Positions 10,770-21,055 of a stretch of 64,000 nucleotides of DNA are shown in pieces. The notes under the pieces are model-generated. The model saw only the letters and a list, made by a program, of their open reading frames with translations, made no database searches and was not told where the DNA came from. Both the position numbers and the translations under genes were made by a program. Source of the stretch: Symsagittifera roscoffensis (taxonomy: Eukaryota > Xenacoelomorpha > Acoela > Convolutidae); NCBI RefSeq assembly GCF_963678635.1, contig NC_087062.1:38280518-38344517 (forward strand). The letters run 5' to 3'. How positions within the stretch are numbered: the first letter of the stretch is position 1; each line of letters opens with the position of its first letter.

Positions 10770-12648
10770 TTGATTTATTATTCTCCAACCCTCAATCACG
10801 AAATCACAACACTAAGTAAGATTTTAGATCTTAAAACATTCACAACACTCACCGATAATGAAATATCACAAATAGTAAAATTTGATCTACGAAGAATCCT
10901 AGCATGCATCATGATAGATTGTTTTTTACACAATTTAGATTTAACCTCAACAGCAACAAACATCAGACGATTAAACAATATTAGCAGACCAAACAGATTT
11001 TGCATGGGATCCTGAGTGGTCTCATTTATTATTTGTCAATATAGCTAAAAGTATCTCAAGTAGAGCAATCGCCACTGTCTCCGTGAACAAAAACTATTTA
11101 GGAGTAACTCCAATCACCATTGATGCAACACTTTTAAACTATAACACAATATTTTATGATAGAACAAGTAATAATTGTTCAAATTGGACATTTGTAAATA
11201 CACAGGAAACCCTTAATGGTAGTAGAAATCTGACACTACAAAATGTTCAAACCCCATCGCACTTTTTAAAGGAAGAAGTAGTTGTAAGTACTTACAACAA
11301 CACAACAAAATATCTCTGTGGTGTTCTGAGTGTTGGATGAATAGGAGAGATACTTTGTTGGGTTGCCCGTAGGTACTTACAAACAGCAAAAAAATAGACT
11401 CGACCATGAATCCTTTCGTCAAAGTCTTAATGAAAGACTTTTACATCTCAATCCTCAAGATTTCAAAAACGAATTACAACATTTGAATCTCGTCACAAAT
11501 AAAGGCACAAATCGTAAACTAGTCAATTTTCAACTTTTTCAGATTCTGCACACCAAGCAGAACTTGAACGATATCAAGGTCATATTAAAATTGATATAAA
11601 TTCCCCTATTATGGCGCTTACGGATGTTTAACATATGACTTAAATGACTTAAAAACTGGCGATCACACATCAGAATCAGTATCGTATTTTGATTCGCTGA
11701 AGACACATAATTGATAAAAACTACAAAAATATAGAATTATAGATGGTAAAGAAAATAATTTAACACGCTTTCAAATTTACCCTGAATTGGAAGTAGCGTG
11801 AAAATACCCCTTAGCACTATTCAAAAAACGTTTTTCAGAAATTCTTGTCGAATATGACAAAGGTTTCGACATGAAAACAGGTGAATTAATTATTGACACA
11901 GCACACCCATATCAGAATTGGACGACGAAAGATCCTACATCCCAGTATATTTTACAAGAAAGCAGGAAAAACTGGCGGAAAAATTCACACTGAAGATAAA
12001 GATAGCAGTCGACTACATAAACGTACGCTAATAAATAACACCCATTTGGTGCAATCCACTATTATGTAGATCTTGATATCAAATTGGACTACACAATCAG
12101 TTAAACGAACTCAAATACTACAATCACTCGCTTTAGCAGTACTTAAAGTACCCTACGCAGGATACTTATTATCAGGCAACCGCTCTAATTTCATTGACTA
12201 AAGGGAAACAATCTTTGTTATCACACACGCACTAAACATTTTTACCGCTTTATGTTTTTGAAGATAAAAGACGCTACCAACGAACGCCTAAGATAATACA
12301 AAACAAAGTCAATCCATTGATCAAAATTTACGAAAACTAGCTGAAACAGCAGGCTGCTCAGATGTTTATAAACAAAAATATAGAGGATACTTTAAAGATA
12401 TTAAAGATTTATTATGTCTTAACGGTGAAAAAAAAAGTTCGTAAGATATCTCAGAAATTAATAATTTTAGTTTTGTTAATATAAAAAACGAAATCCTAGC
12501 TTTTCTAAGATGGCCCTACCTCATATTAGAAAGGTTGACTATAATAAACGCAATTTGTAGTTTTGTTGGATTTATCTTTTTACTACTCAAAGGAATTTGT
12601 AATACATGTGCAACACACAAACACAATTTGATAGCCAAGCAAGCGTAG
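10770..12648 (+). pseudogene. Envelope-like glycoprotein remnant
   Basis: A broken coding region. The frame at 11083-11340 (85 codons) contains five N-glycosylation sequons (two around residues 31-34, then residues 45, 49 and about 76) plus cysteines, as in a glycoprotein ectodomain. Further open blocks follow in shifting frames: 11363-11599, about 11590-11700, 11795-11985 and 12120-12200. The last block, 12301-12648, has an internal TAA at 12442-12444 and a ~20-residue hydrophobic membrane-type segment at 12524-12600 followed by a Cys-x-x-Cys turn and a short tail ending TAG at 12646. Ectodomain plus C-terminal anchor is the layout of retroelement envelope proteins; I cannot assign a viral family. 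At least four frameshifts or stops make it non-functional. Confidence 0.55.
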
Positions 12649-12861
12649 CACGCATTTAATTTGCAGAATTTTTAGGAATATTTTCTACCCTAATTACTAA
12701 AATCCTTCTTGAAGCTCAAATTGTCGAATATAATAAAAAGTTGGCTACAAAACCAAATACATTTGACACTCACAATACAAAACAAATACAACACCCACAG
12801 CACCACCAGTAATACACAATCTACAAAATAATCACCCTTTAACCTTAGTTCCACAAAATTA

Positions 12862-13640
12862 ATACAGTATCAATCACTGAATATAATTCTCAAGGTAGTA
12901 ACTTCCCACGAAGTCCATTATCTCATATAACATTCCATCAACCAAATATTGACAACACATACGAACAAATTGCAGAACAAATTGCAGACACATACGAACA
13001 AACCTTTTTAGCCCACGATGAGCCGACAGATTGGATCCCTCAACCGTTCCTTTCCTCACCTTCAAACCGTCAACGCCACTCCTCTCGCATTTCACTCTCA
13101 GACCTCACCTCTTCTCTCCTTCCCACTTTGTATTCTAACTCACCTTGCATGGATTCAGACGACTCAACCAAAACAGTTATTAACACCATATCTAATTTTA
13201 ATAATTCTGATAGAGAAAACCCTGATGAATTCCTTGACTCCGAACCTAGCCCTACAAGTTTTTCCCAACCACTCTTTCAACCCATTGCTTCCCATCTTCC
13301 CGATAAAACTTCTCCCTCCCCCTCTTCATACACTGACGCTGCCCCTATCTTTTCCCCAATGTCAAGTAAACAACCCGACGCAGCCAGCCCAATGACCGAC
13401 AATCAACTAAAGCTTGAACTAGATAATTTTATAACTCAACAACACCTTCATGGCACAAATAACGCATTAACAATTCACCAGCTAACTCATTCAACCTCAA
13501 CATCCAAATGCTCAACTCATTCAGTTGATATTGCACCAACAAAAGCACACCGAGTTTTCAAACGAAAGCACCCTAATACTACACCTCAATTTCTCATTAG
13601 AAGTCCACGTTCATCCCGACTACAGTCCCATCACCCGTAA
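12862..13640 (+). pseudogene. Ser/Pro/Thr-rich ORF downstream of the envelope-like region
   Basis: One frame is open from about 12862 to the TAA at 13638; the first ATG is 13128 (170 codons to the stop). The product is rich in Ser, Pro, Thr, Asn and Gln, with a basic end (RVFKRKHPN, RSPRSSRLQ). It has no recognised domain. It may be a structural or accessory protein of the family-A element, or the tail of a longer decayed ORF. Confidence 0.4.
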
Positions 13641-13759
13641 CAAAATTTGTTGATGCAAATCTGCTACTTCCTTTACTCTCCTAGACTTCCTTCTACAGTT
13701 TTACTAATCCACTGAAACTCACTACAAATTAACCCCAAAAACAACGAACTCTATTCACT

Positions 13760-14658
13760 AAGTAACCAACGATGCACTTAACGAAAATCAATTCACTACC
13801 ATCGGCTTAAACCAAACCCTAAATAGATTTCTAGCACCACGCGCAAACAAAACTTCCATTAACTTTTACGATCATGCTGTCACCAGATACATGGAAGATA
13901 CCCCAAACGAAGACGATCCCAACACTAATCCTCAAACCACCGAAAAAAACTTCATCAGATCAGAATATATATTCCAAATTAGATAACACTAAGAAAAAAA
14001 CTTGAGTACACAATCGCCCGCGCACTAACAAACACCAAAGCCTCCGAACCATTTTTCAGTAAATTTAACCATTTTGGGCTCACATTTCATTCCTTACACC
14101 CAAGGAAAGAGGCACTCACTGTTCGCGTGAAATTATGGTAAAGAACAAACTAACCCGCACTTACACATATTATAATTTAAACAAAAACATTATATCACAA
14201 ACACACCACCCCATTTTATGTTTATCTATTCCAAGTACAGGTCACCATATTTTTTGATTTTCACCTATTGTATTAAATCTACATAATTACCCGGCATCCT
14301 CCGTAATTATGATACCGTCAGACAGATGTATATACTCTGCCCACTAACCAAGACCTTTCCCATTGATGACGCTCGCCCAATAGTAACTCCCCACAAATAT
14401 GTACAGCCAAATGAAATAACTCTACTCAAGCACATTCATATTACTAAATTTAATCACAATCATTATAGCCTAAACCAAAACACAAATCATGAATTTTCAA
14501 TACCTACCGAAGAAGTTAAAATCATCAGAATGCTTGAACTTCTTCGGCCGTTGCTTCGCACTAAAAACGTAATGAACATGCTCTTCAAGCTTCTCATAGC
14601 ACGCGCCACTATAAAAATTAACTTCCCCATGGATTATTCTAAAACAGAACCCTCGTAA
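13760..14658 (+). pseudogene. Decayed ORF fragments, function unknown
   Basis: Readable blocks near 13760-13985 (contains NRFLAPRANKTSINFYDH), 14000-14150 and 14326-14658 (110 codons, ending in a helical, basic stretch RMLELLRPLLRTK) are interrupted by stops and shifts. They lie between the Ser/Pro-rich ORF and the 3' end of the element. No family recognised. Confidence 0.3.
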
Positions 14659-15150
14659 GTATGTATTTTAATATAGACACTAACAAATAAGACAAGACAC
14701 TCACCATTACGATTCGTTTTATTCACAGTTCTTTTTTTACGTTCCACCGGTCATTCATCTAAAACAGAAAAATCCAATTAAAAATCACGAAATCTTTTTA
14801 AAATTTTTATTATTTAATCTTACAATGAACCTAAATTATCCGAGAGCAAAAAATGTCATAACCAATGCAATGAATTCATAAGTCAGTAGTGAAAATCAAA
14901 AAATACGAGATAGTAAATTAATGAGATGCAAATAATTTACAAGAATGTAACCTTTTTATGTGTGCTTCTGCTATAACTTGATATTTGTCATTTACTTGAC
15001 CACATTTCACACACTCTATCCACCAAACTCGCATAACTTGCTCACGTAGAATTAATTACATAATGATATTTTTTCAATCATAACTGAAAACAAATCTAAC
15101 TTGTTTTCACGCGTTTTGAACTGTCATATAACCCAGTTGGAAGGATTATC
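14659..15150. other. Internal non-coding stretch of family-A element
   Basis: AT-rich, no open frame of note. Separates the 14.3-kb ORF fragment from the basic ORF at 15153. Confidence 0.4.
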
Positions 15151-15152
15151 AG

Positions 15153-15539
15153 TAAGTTTGAACTAATCAACGCAGCCTACTCATACTACAAAACCAATCG
15201 CATGTTAAACAAAGTCCCACGGTACTCAGACCAGGTTAAACCCAGACTAAAACTGGATAAGTTATTCTTTTGAAACCCACTTCCAGAATTTATTGAAACC
15301 ACTAGAAACACTAAAAACAAAAGAAAACCCAAAACAAAACAATCTGTTTTTGATAGAAGGACACAAGCAAAAACAAAAAATAGAAAAGCACCTCTTAAAA
15401 TTGAACAAAAAACTGAACACAAAAAGAGGCTCTTCTCAAAAAGACGGAAAAACCTTACTCCCTCAACTGGCTTCACCACCCAGCTGGACGTCCTGAGCAT
15501 GCTCTATAGCCGGCCTAACCCACCGCGTTGCTCTAGGGT
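15153..15539 (+). pseudogene. Lys/Arg-rich C-terminal ORF of family-A element
   Basis: One frame runs from about 15153 to a TGA at 15540 with a single internal TGA (15271-15273). The product is very basic (TKNKRKPKTKQ, KKRLFSKRRK), as expected for a nucleic-acid-binding protein or a chromatin-targeting tail. It lies 245 bp before the 3' LTR. Without a catalytic or zinc motif the role is unknown. The minus-strand frame 15186-15500 overlaps it and is probably a shadow. Confidence 0.4.
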
Positions 15540-15784
15540 GAGTTGATCTAGGGTGAGCGATCCTTTACAATAACCGAAACTAAATAAAAACGCTTTTGCG
15601 AAAACAATTAATAAACATCAATGAACTGCCAATCTTCTCTCCACGAAGACAACTACATCTCTCCTTCCGTCACTCAGTCACTGCTTCAAAAGAAAAAAAC
15701 TCCGATAAACAAAGAAATCTCTCCATCCATCCTTCACTAAAATAAACAACCTGAAAACTAAAATCTATCTAAGCCCCGGATAAG

Positions 15785-16175
15785 TGGAAGCAGTTTAAAA
15801 CTAGTAATTTTAACCAATTATATTCTTCATAAATCTATCTCTAAAAAATATTTTCTACTAAACAACCATGATCCAAAACTAACATGGACAATTGTTTGTA
15901 AAGCTAAAACTACTTGTAGTTTCAGCATCAGAACAACTTAAATATAACTTAGTAGACAGTTGTTCTCCTTTGGAATAAGTTCCACATACCTAACCCGCAA
16001 ATACCAGTATACACTAGATCAATTGAGACTAGGAGGTATAAGAGTAATTTTAAGATCGGTATAACACTAAGAAGTTGCACAAACCTATCCGGTCGAAAAT
16101 AAGATAGCGTGACGAACAGACGTTGTACTTTATCTGAAATTATTCTATGAGTAAGCTACTCCAGGCATAAACTCA
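15785..16175 (+). repeat. 3' LTR of family-A element
   Basis: Starts TGGAAGCAG and ends AAACTCA, 391 bp, the same length as the 5' LTR. The sequence before it is not purine-rich, so no clear polypurine tract is visible. Confidence 0.9.
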
Positions 16176-17201
16176 AAATACTTTACAGAGCAAAAGATAG
16201 AGCAGAATTTTAATCATTCACCACTTTTCAAAAATAATAAAAATTAAGCTGTAATTTTCTTTCTCGGAATTACCAAATACGCATCTATGCTCTATCCGAC
16301 TAAATTTCGAACAAAAACTGCTCTGTTACTCAGAAACATAATAAATGAATCTATCCGCGGCTCCAAAAATCTACTAGTTTGCTTCCTGAAAGAGCCTTAC
16401 TAGTTGTTTGATTTTTTTTTTGTCGAAAAGCGATTGGAACAATATTTTTTTTTTGGTATTAAACGCATGATTAAAAATAATTTTCATAGAGCAGAAAAAA
16501 GCAGAATATTTTTTACGAAGCCACAGAATTTGCTCGATAGAGCAATAGAAATGTTTGGGGCAAACAGCTAACAGAGTCCCTAATGTAAATACAGTGCTTC
16601 AATTTAGTGCCTCCGCAATTGGGCTTATGTATAAAATGAGGTAGCGCAAATGGGACAAGTTTTTTTTTGTTTTTGAGAAAATAAGTCTTGAAAAGGATCG
16701 AGAAACATTTGGTTTTTACCAGTACATTTCCCGCCATTTCAATCATTGCCACTTCAGTTGGCATATTGATGAACAGTTTAGAATTTTTATTTTGTCAAGC
16801 CGTTTTACTGAATTTTTTGTCTGGGCAAAGTTGCTCAAGAAACGCAAATTTTATTTTAACTTTTTTAAGATCCACTTTTTTGGTAATTTTGCCTAATATT
16901 TTTTCATCTGCAGGAAAAGATGATTGGAATGCCAAAATTAGTCAATCAGATTCGGTTCTCAATTGCAGAAATTTTAGCTAACGATATAGAAAAGTTGATT
17001 TTGGGACGTTAAGTGCATAAGACCCCCTCCACCCCTATAAGTAAAACCAGTAAATTAGCACTAGAGGCATTCTGATTGGCCGAAAATTCGACTAACTTAA
17101 TCTACTTAACAATATCCCCTCCTCTCTTTCTTGAAAGGGGGAGATTGTTCAGTAGATCCGACATTACTATAAACAACCTTTCCCGCCAATATGTTGCGTA
17201 G
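16176..17201. other. Intron 1 of the EF-hand gene, right part
   Basis: AT-rich intron sequence. The opposing small open frames at 16513-16764 and 16688-16981 have no domain support. A pyrimidine-rich tract (cctttcccgcc) precedes the exon 2 acceptor. Confidence 0.5.
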
Positions 17202-17598
17202 ATTAATGAGAATAGACAGCGCAAACCAATCTCAGTTCGACCAATCTGTGGACCAGATGTACGCCAGGTGTATTGACACCTCCACGGTCTCTTCATTTTT
17301 ACCCGCCTCCATGATTCCCTCCCCCACCAAAAAAACCTCAAAGACGACTGGGACCAACAAAAAATGCGACGCAAATAAAGGACACCACAAGGGAAAGCGT
17401 CACTCAGTTGCAGCAGAGTTAGTAGGAGAGATTAACAAAATGGGAGTCGGAACTTCAAGGTCAAAAGAGGAGGGGCAAAGAGGAGAGGTGGATTTCCCGG
17501 AACTGCTTTGTGAGCTGGAGAGAATGTTCCCGGACCCGGTTGATTGTTTTGATATCGAGAGGGCATTTTCTGTGCTGGATGAGAATAAAAACGGAAAT
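17202..17598 (+). CDS. EF-hand protein gene, exon 2
   Basis: The acceptor is ttgcgtag at 17200-17201; its first base completes the Arg codon left by exon 1. The exon encodes MRIDSANQSQFDQ, a Lys-rich linker with Ser/Thr-Lys clusters, then LLCELERMF and the first half of an EF-hand: an entering helix followed by loop residues D-E-N-K-N-G-N. The donor is GGAAAT|GTGAGC at 17599, phase 0, so the intron interrupts the loop between positions 7 and 8. A second possible acceptor (gacag at 17218-17219) keeps the same phase and would shorten the protein by six residues. Confidence 0.82.
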
Positions 17599-17791
17599 GT
17601 GAGCACAGATTTTGAGATACCTAAAGAGACACTTGAATTTAAAGTATAAAAAAAACAAGAAAAAAAGTTGGGAAACACAATGTCAATTTTTTCCGACTTG
17701 TCTTCAATGTTCTGAAAAAAATTTTCTTTATGAAATTGTAATGAAACACTTTTTGAGTAATTCTGTTCACGTGGCTGCAAATGGTTTTCAG

Positions 17792-17998
17792 GTTTCACTA
17801 GAAGAGATGAAGGAGGGCATGGGTAAGTTTGCGAGGGAGAACAACCTCGTGCACTATGTAGGAGGTGCGGCAGCTAGCCCCCCGTCACTAGGGGCAGTGG
17901 GGGGAAGAGTGGGTAAAGCGAAGCAGAGGAGGGGTCACGTGGAGACTCAGGAGGTGGAGGAACTGTACTCATTCCTCGTCTCACATCACACGAGTCAG
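17792..17998 (+). CDS. EF-hand protein gene, exon 3
   Basis: Acceptor tggttttcag at 17790-17791. The exon opens VSLEEM, completing the EF-hand loop with Glu at position 12 (D-x-N-x-N-G-N-V-S-L-E-E), so Ca2+ binding is plausible, although Asn replaces Asp at positions 3 and 5. Then come a helix (KEGMGKFAREN), a Gly/Ala-rich linker, a basic KAKQRRG and EVEELYSFLVSHH. Donor GTCAG|GTAGGA at 17999, phase 0. Confidence 0.82.
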
Positions 17999-18262
17999 GT
18001 AGGAATTCCGAAAATATGCAAATTTATAAAAGGGCAGGGGGGGCTTTTTGGTCGTCAACCACCCTCTTCTAAAAATTGAGACGAAACTGTGACGACATTT
18101 TGGGTCGTCAGCCACCACATTCTCCCCCCAGAGGCAACCATCCCGCTACCCTCAAAAATTATCGATTAGAAACCAAGAAGTTTTCAAATGTTTCTTTCAA
18201 TAGTTTGCTGGTGCGCTTTTTTATTAGGGGCTCGACCCCCTCAATAACCAGAAGGTACATTT

Positions 18263-18399
18263 TGGCGAGCGGTGGTGAAGTGGTTACGTCTCCGCCTCTC
18301 AATCGTAAGGTAGGATGTTCGAGGCCCACCATGATCCGTGCTCGTTCCTTGAGGGTGAAGCAACATTACCCAGCCCAGAAAAATAACCAAAAAAAAAAC
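18263..18399 (+). mobile_element. Probable tRNA-derived SINE
   Basis: The head resembles a tRNA gene: an A-box-like ggtgaagtggttacg, then 37 bases on a B-box-like gttcgaggccc (about 18314). After the tRNA-like head come about 65 bp ending in an A-rich tail (aaccaaaaaaaaaac). It is in intron 3 of the EF-hand gene, same strand. No second copy is obvious in this window, so the call rests on the box motifs and the tail. Confidence 0.5.
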
Positions 18400-18564
18400 A
18401 TGTAGTTCTTAAACAGGGGCACAACAGCTGTACAGCTCTTGTGTTGGTCCTTTCCCCCGTGGATAAATGGTCTTGAAAATTTTGGTACTATTTGAGGATA
18501 AATCTGTGTAACTGTATGCTACATGTATAAAATGAGATGCCCGTTTTTGATAACTTTTTGGATT

Positions 18565-18735
18565 GTTTCCAACAAAAAATTGCTCGCGCTTCCCCTCTTT
18601 TGCGCGCGCTCCCCCTCAAAATAAGTACATATTGGCCACTTTACAAAAAAATTAGGGTTGGACAACAAAATGCCTCAATTAGTACCAAAGGGGGGCAAAG
18701 AGCTGTAGAGAGGTGGGGTGGGGGGGGGGAGTTGC
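18565..18735 (+). repeat. R1 repeat, 3' fragment
   Basis: Contains gctcgcgcttccc, gcgcgcgctccccctcaaaata, a tagtaccaaagggg block and a G-run, the order seen at 945-1060. The 5' part is missing. Confidence 0.55.
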
Positions 18736-18896
18736 AAAATTAGCTTGAGTTACTTTAAATGGGAGGAAAAAATGCACACTTTATAACATGGTGTCCTACC
18801 TGTCCGTGAAGTGGTCTGAAAAAAGTCCTTTTTTCAGAGAGTAATTTTTCATTTGAAGAACTGATCGTGATAAAAATTTATCGGTGTTTTTATCAG

Positions 18897-19166
18897 GTGC
18901 AACTGCAGGATAACTCTGCCATCGTAATCTCCCGCCGGAATTCCAACCGAAGTCTGCTTGTTAAGCGCTCTACGGCCAGCAGCTTCAGCGACCTAACTGA
19001 GACGGTAGGAAATGAACTAATTCCGTGTAATGGGACGCAAAATGTAGCGAGCGGCGGAGGAGCAGGAGGAGGAGGTTCGGGTACGGGATGCGCTATTGAA
19101 GACGGGTTCACTATAGATGCCATGTTGAGCACACTTGAACCACCGCCAGATCAGAGACAAGTGTAG
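18897..19166 (+). CDS. EF-hand protein gene, exon 4 (C-terminus)
   Basis: Acceptor tttttatcag at 18895-18896, phase 0. It encodes VQLQDNSAIVISRRNSN, a Ser/Arg-rich stretch with phosphosite-like motifs (RRNSNRS, KRSTASS), a Gly-rich run and an acidic end TLEPPPDQRQV, stopping at TAG 19164. A poly(A) signal follows 120 bp later. An internal gacg|gtagga could be an alternative donor, but nothing downstream supports its use. Composition is clearly coding compared with the AT-rich flanks. Confidence 0.78.
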   Translation: MQLQDNSAIVISRRNSNRSLLVKRSTASSFSDLTETVGNELIPCNGTQNVASGGGAGGGGSGTGCAIEDGFTIDAMLSTLEPPPDQRQV

Positions 19167-19287
19167 AGGCTGAACCCTATGGACATACCGAAAACATATC
19201 GAATGGTATCCTAAACTACCAGGAACAAACTAATGGCTCGCTCTATTTCACCATTATTACTCTTAAATTTTTATCATCGGCATGCAT

Positions 19288-19293
19288 AATAAA
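19288..19293 (+). terminator. Poly(A) signal AATAAA of the EF-hand gene
   Basis: aataaa 122 bases after the stop codon, in AT-rich 3' sequence. Confidence 0.6.
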
Positions 19294-19907
19294 TTTATTC
19301 AAAAAATATCAATTGACAACGCAAATGCTTCTCAATTGACAACCTAAAGTTCTTTTGCTTATTTTGCAGGATCGCAAAAAGCTTTTTGCTGGATCGCTTT
19401 TTTACGCAAAGGCGTATTTAGAGATTGAGTAGGGGGTTGTCTGGTCGCTATTTCTATTTAGGGTTTCAACACCCTCACCACCCAGAGGGTCCTCCTCTGG
19501 TACAATTTTCAGCCGGCCGAACATATCACTTTAAGAAACGTGCATCTGCCACCATTATACACTGACGTTAATGTGGGAGCGCGCGCCAAAAAAACCACGC
19601 AATTTTTTGTGAAAACTTTCAAAAAATGCCAAAAAATATACTACCGTACATTTTTTTAGTCAAAACAGGATCTTCATAGTGTTTTGGGAGAGCCCGAAAA
19701 ATCAAATTTTCAAAAAATCTCTCTCGAGAATACTCTGAATCCAGCCCTGATAATATGTATAGCGAGCAAACTAAGATAATGTTTGTTTTTTCGTAATGGG
19801 TGAAGCTCAGACAAGTTTCTTGGTCTATTTTTAACATGTATTGTAATTCCAAAGTTTGTAAATTTAACAATTAAAAATTAACTTAAATGATATAGTTAAA
19901 ATTTCAA

Positions 19908-20104
19908 TGGTGGCGTGGAATATCAATTGACAGACTCTTAAGTGTAAAACCAATTGTATAAAAGTTGTATTGAATAAAGAACGTTATGATATCTGTATCT
20001 TTCGCCAGATAACTTGAGAGTGATCTTATTCAAACATTAGATCATTAGCACTGTCGTCTAGTACCGACCTTGACAATCAAGCTCACTCATTCTAACAACT
20101 AACA
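19908..20104 (+). repeat. Possible solo LTR of another family
   Basis: TGGTGGCGTGG...CAACTAACA, 197 bp, with tataaaag followed by an aataaa 11 bases later, the order of a compact LTR promoter and poly(A) region. No target duplication and no second copy seen, so this is a weak call. Confidence 0.25.
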
Positions 20105-20875
20105 CTTTGACCTTCAGGATCAACATAACACAAATGCACTTTCATAAGGGAAGGCGCACACCACGCCGTACCACATTTAAACTCATCGTAGTAAATAGCT
20201 ATGCAAAATAGCTACCCGCACCGAAGTTTCTCGGATAAAAATAGATTATCTTGAGAAAATGTTGCCAAATGTATACTTATGATTTATGTTGTTGTTCATT
20301 TGACCGGTTAATCGACCTTGAGAGATCCTATCTCAAGACGTTGACCGAACGGTCAGACCATAAAATACACGTGGTTCAGAATAGACGTTTTATCTCGCCC
20401 CGAATTAGATTATCTGTTTGTCAATCCATTCGGATTCTGGAACTCAAAGATCATACGTTGAGATATGACAATAATAGAAAGAAACTGAATTATTTTCATA
20501 AAGATTATATTGCATTTTAATTCCACTAAAATCAATTTTTTATCTCCACATAATCTCAACAAAATCTATTTTTTTGCCCTGAAACCGCCATGGAATCGTA
20601 ATCTTTGGCTGATCAGTGGGTTTTCGTTTTTTTTTTCCATTTTTTCACTTGTAATTGAATAAAAGCGCAATTTTGTTGGGATACTAATCAGTTATCAAAC
20701 TGGGTAACACAAAAACTAATGTTCCAGAAAAATGAATTTTTCGACGTAAAAGTTTGCGCAAGACGTATTTCAAATAACTCTTCAAAATAAGATTGGAAAA
20801 CAAACCATTTTCTGTAATAGAAAAAAAAAACGGACTGATTCTTAGAAACAAAATAACCTACCAATCAGAAGGAAC
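20105..20875. other. No gene recognised
   Basis: AT-rich. The plus-strand frame at 20251-20520 lacks splice or domain support. Confidence 0.4.
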
Positions 20876-20884
20876 CAGTTGTGT

Positions 20885-21055
20885 GAGTTGCAACCGATTT
20901 GTGGTCATAGAGGAATTTTGAATACAAAACAGCGTCTGTTTGTCACGCTAACTATTTTCGGCCGGACAGGTTGATGCAACTTCATCGTTGGATTCTGATC
21001 CTATGATTACCCTCCTTTCTTAGGTCTCAATTGATCCTAATAAAAACTGGGGGAT
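20885..21055 (-). repeat. Diverged family-A LTR fragment
   Basis: Read on the minus strand it follows the LTR 3' half: caattgagacc..., gaagttgca, ctgtccggccgaaaata, gcgtgacaaacagacgctg, ctctatga, ending gcaactca. Only the 3' half is present and it is more diverged than the other copies. Confidence 0.65.

Larger units (their letters stand above)
9256..16175 (+). mobile_element. Family-A LTR retroelement, degraded, no recognisable polymerase
   Basis: Two direct 391-bp LTRs (9256-9646 and 15785-16175) enclose 6.1 kb. By eye they are roughly 85% identical, so the insertion is old; flanking 4-mers (gaag / aaat) no longer match. A candidate primer-binding site follows the 5' LTR by two bases. The internal plus strand is A- and C-rich and poor in G. 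Readable pieces are a 71-codon ORF, a glycoprotein-like region with a membrane segment, a Ser/Pro-rich ORF, a further ORF fragment and a Lys/Arg-rich tail ORF. I found no reverse transcriptase (Y/F-x-DD in context), protease or integrase DD35E signature. It sits in sense orientation inside intron 1 of the EF-hand gene. Confidence 0.85.

Noticed and set aside
13018-13395. Plus-strand 125-codon frame overlapping the Ser/Pro-rich ORF
   Set aside because: Overlaps the longer frame at 12862-13640, which has more coherent composition.
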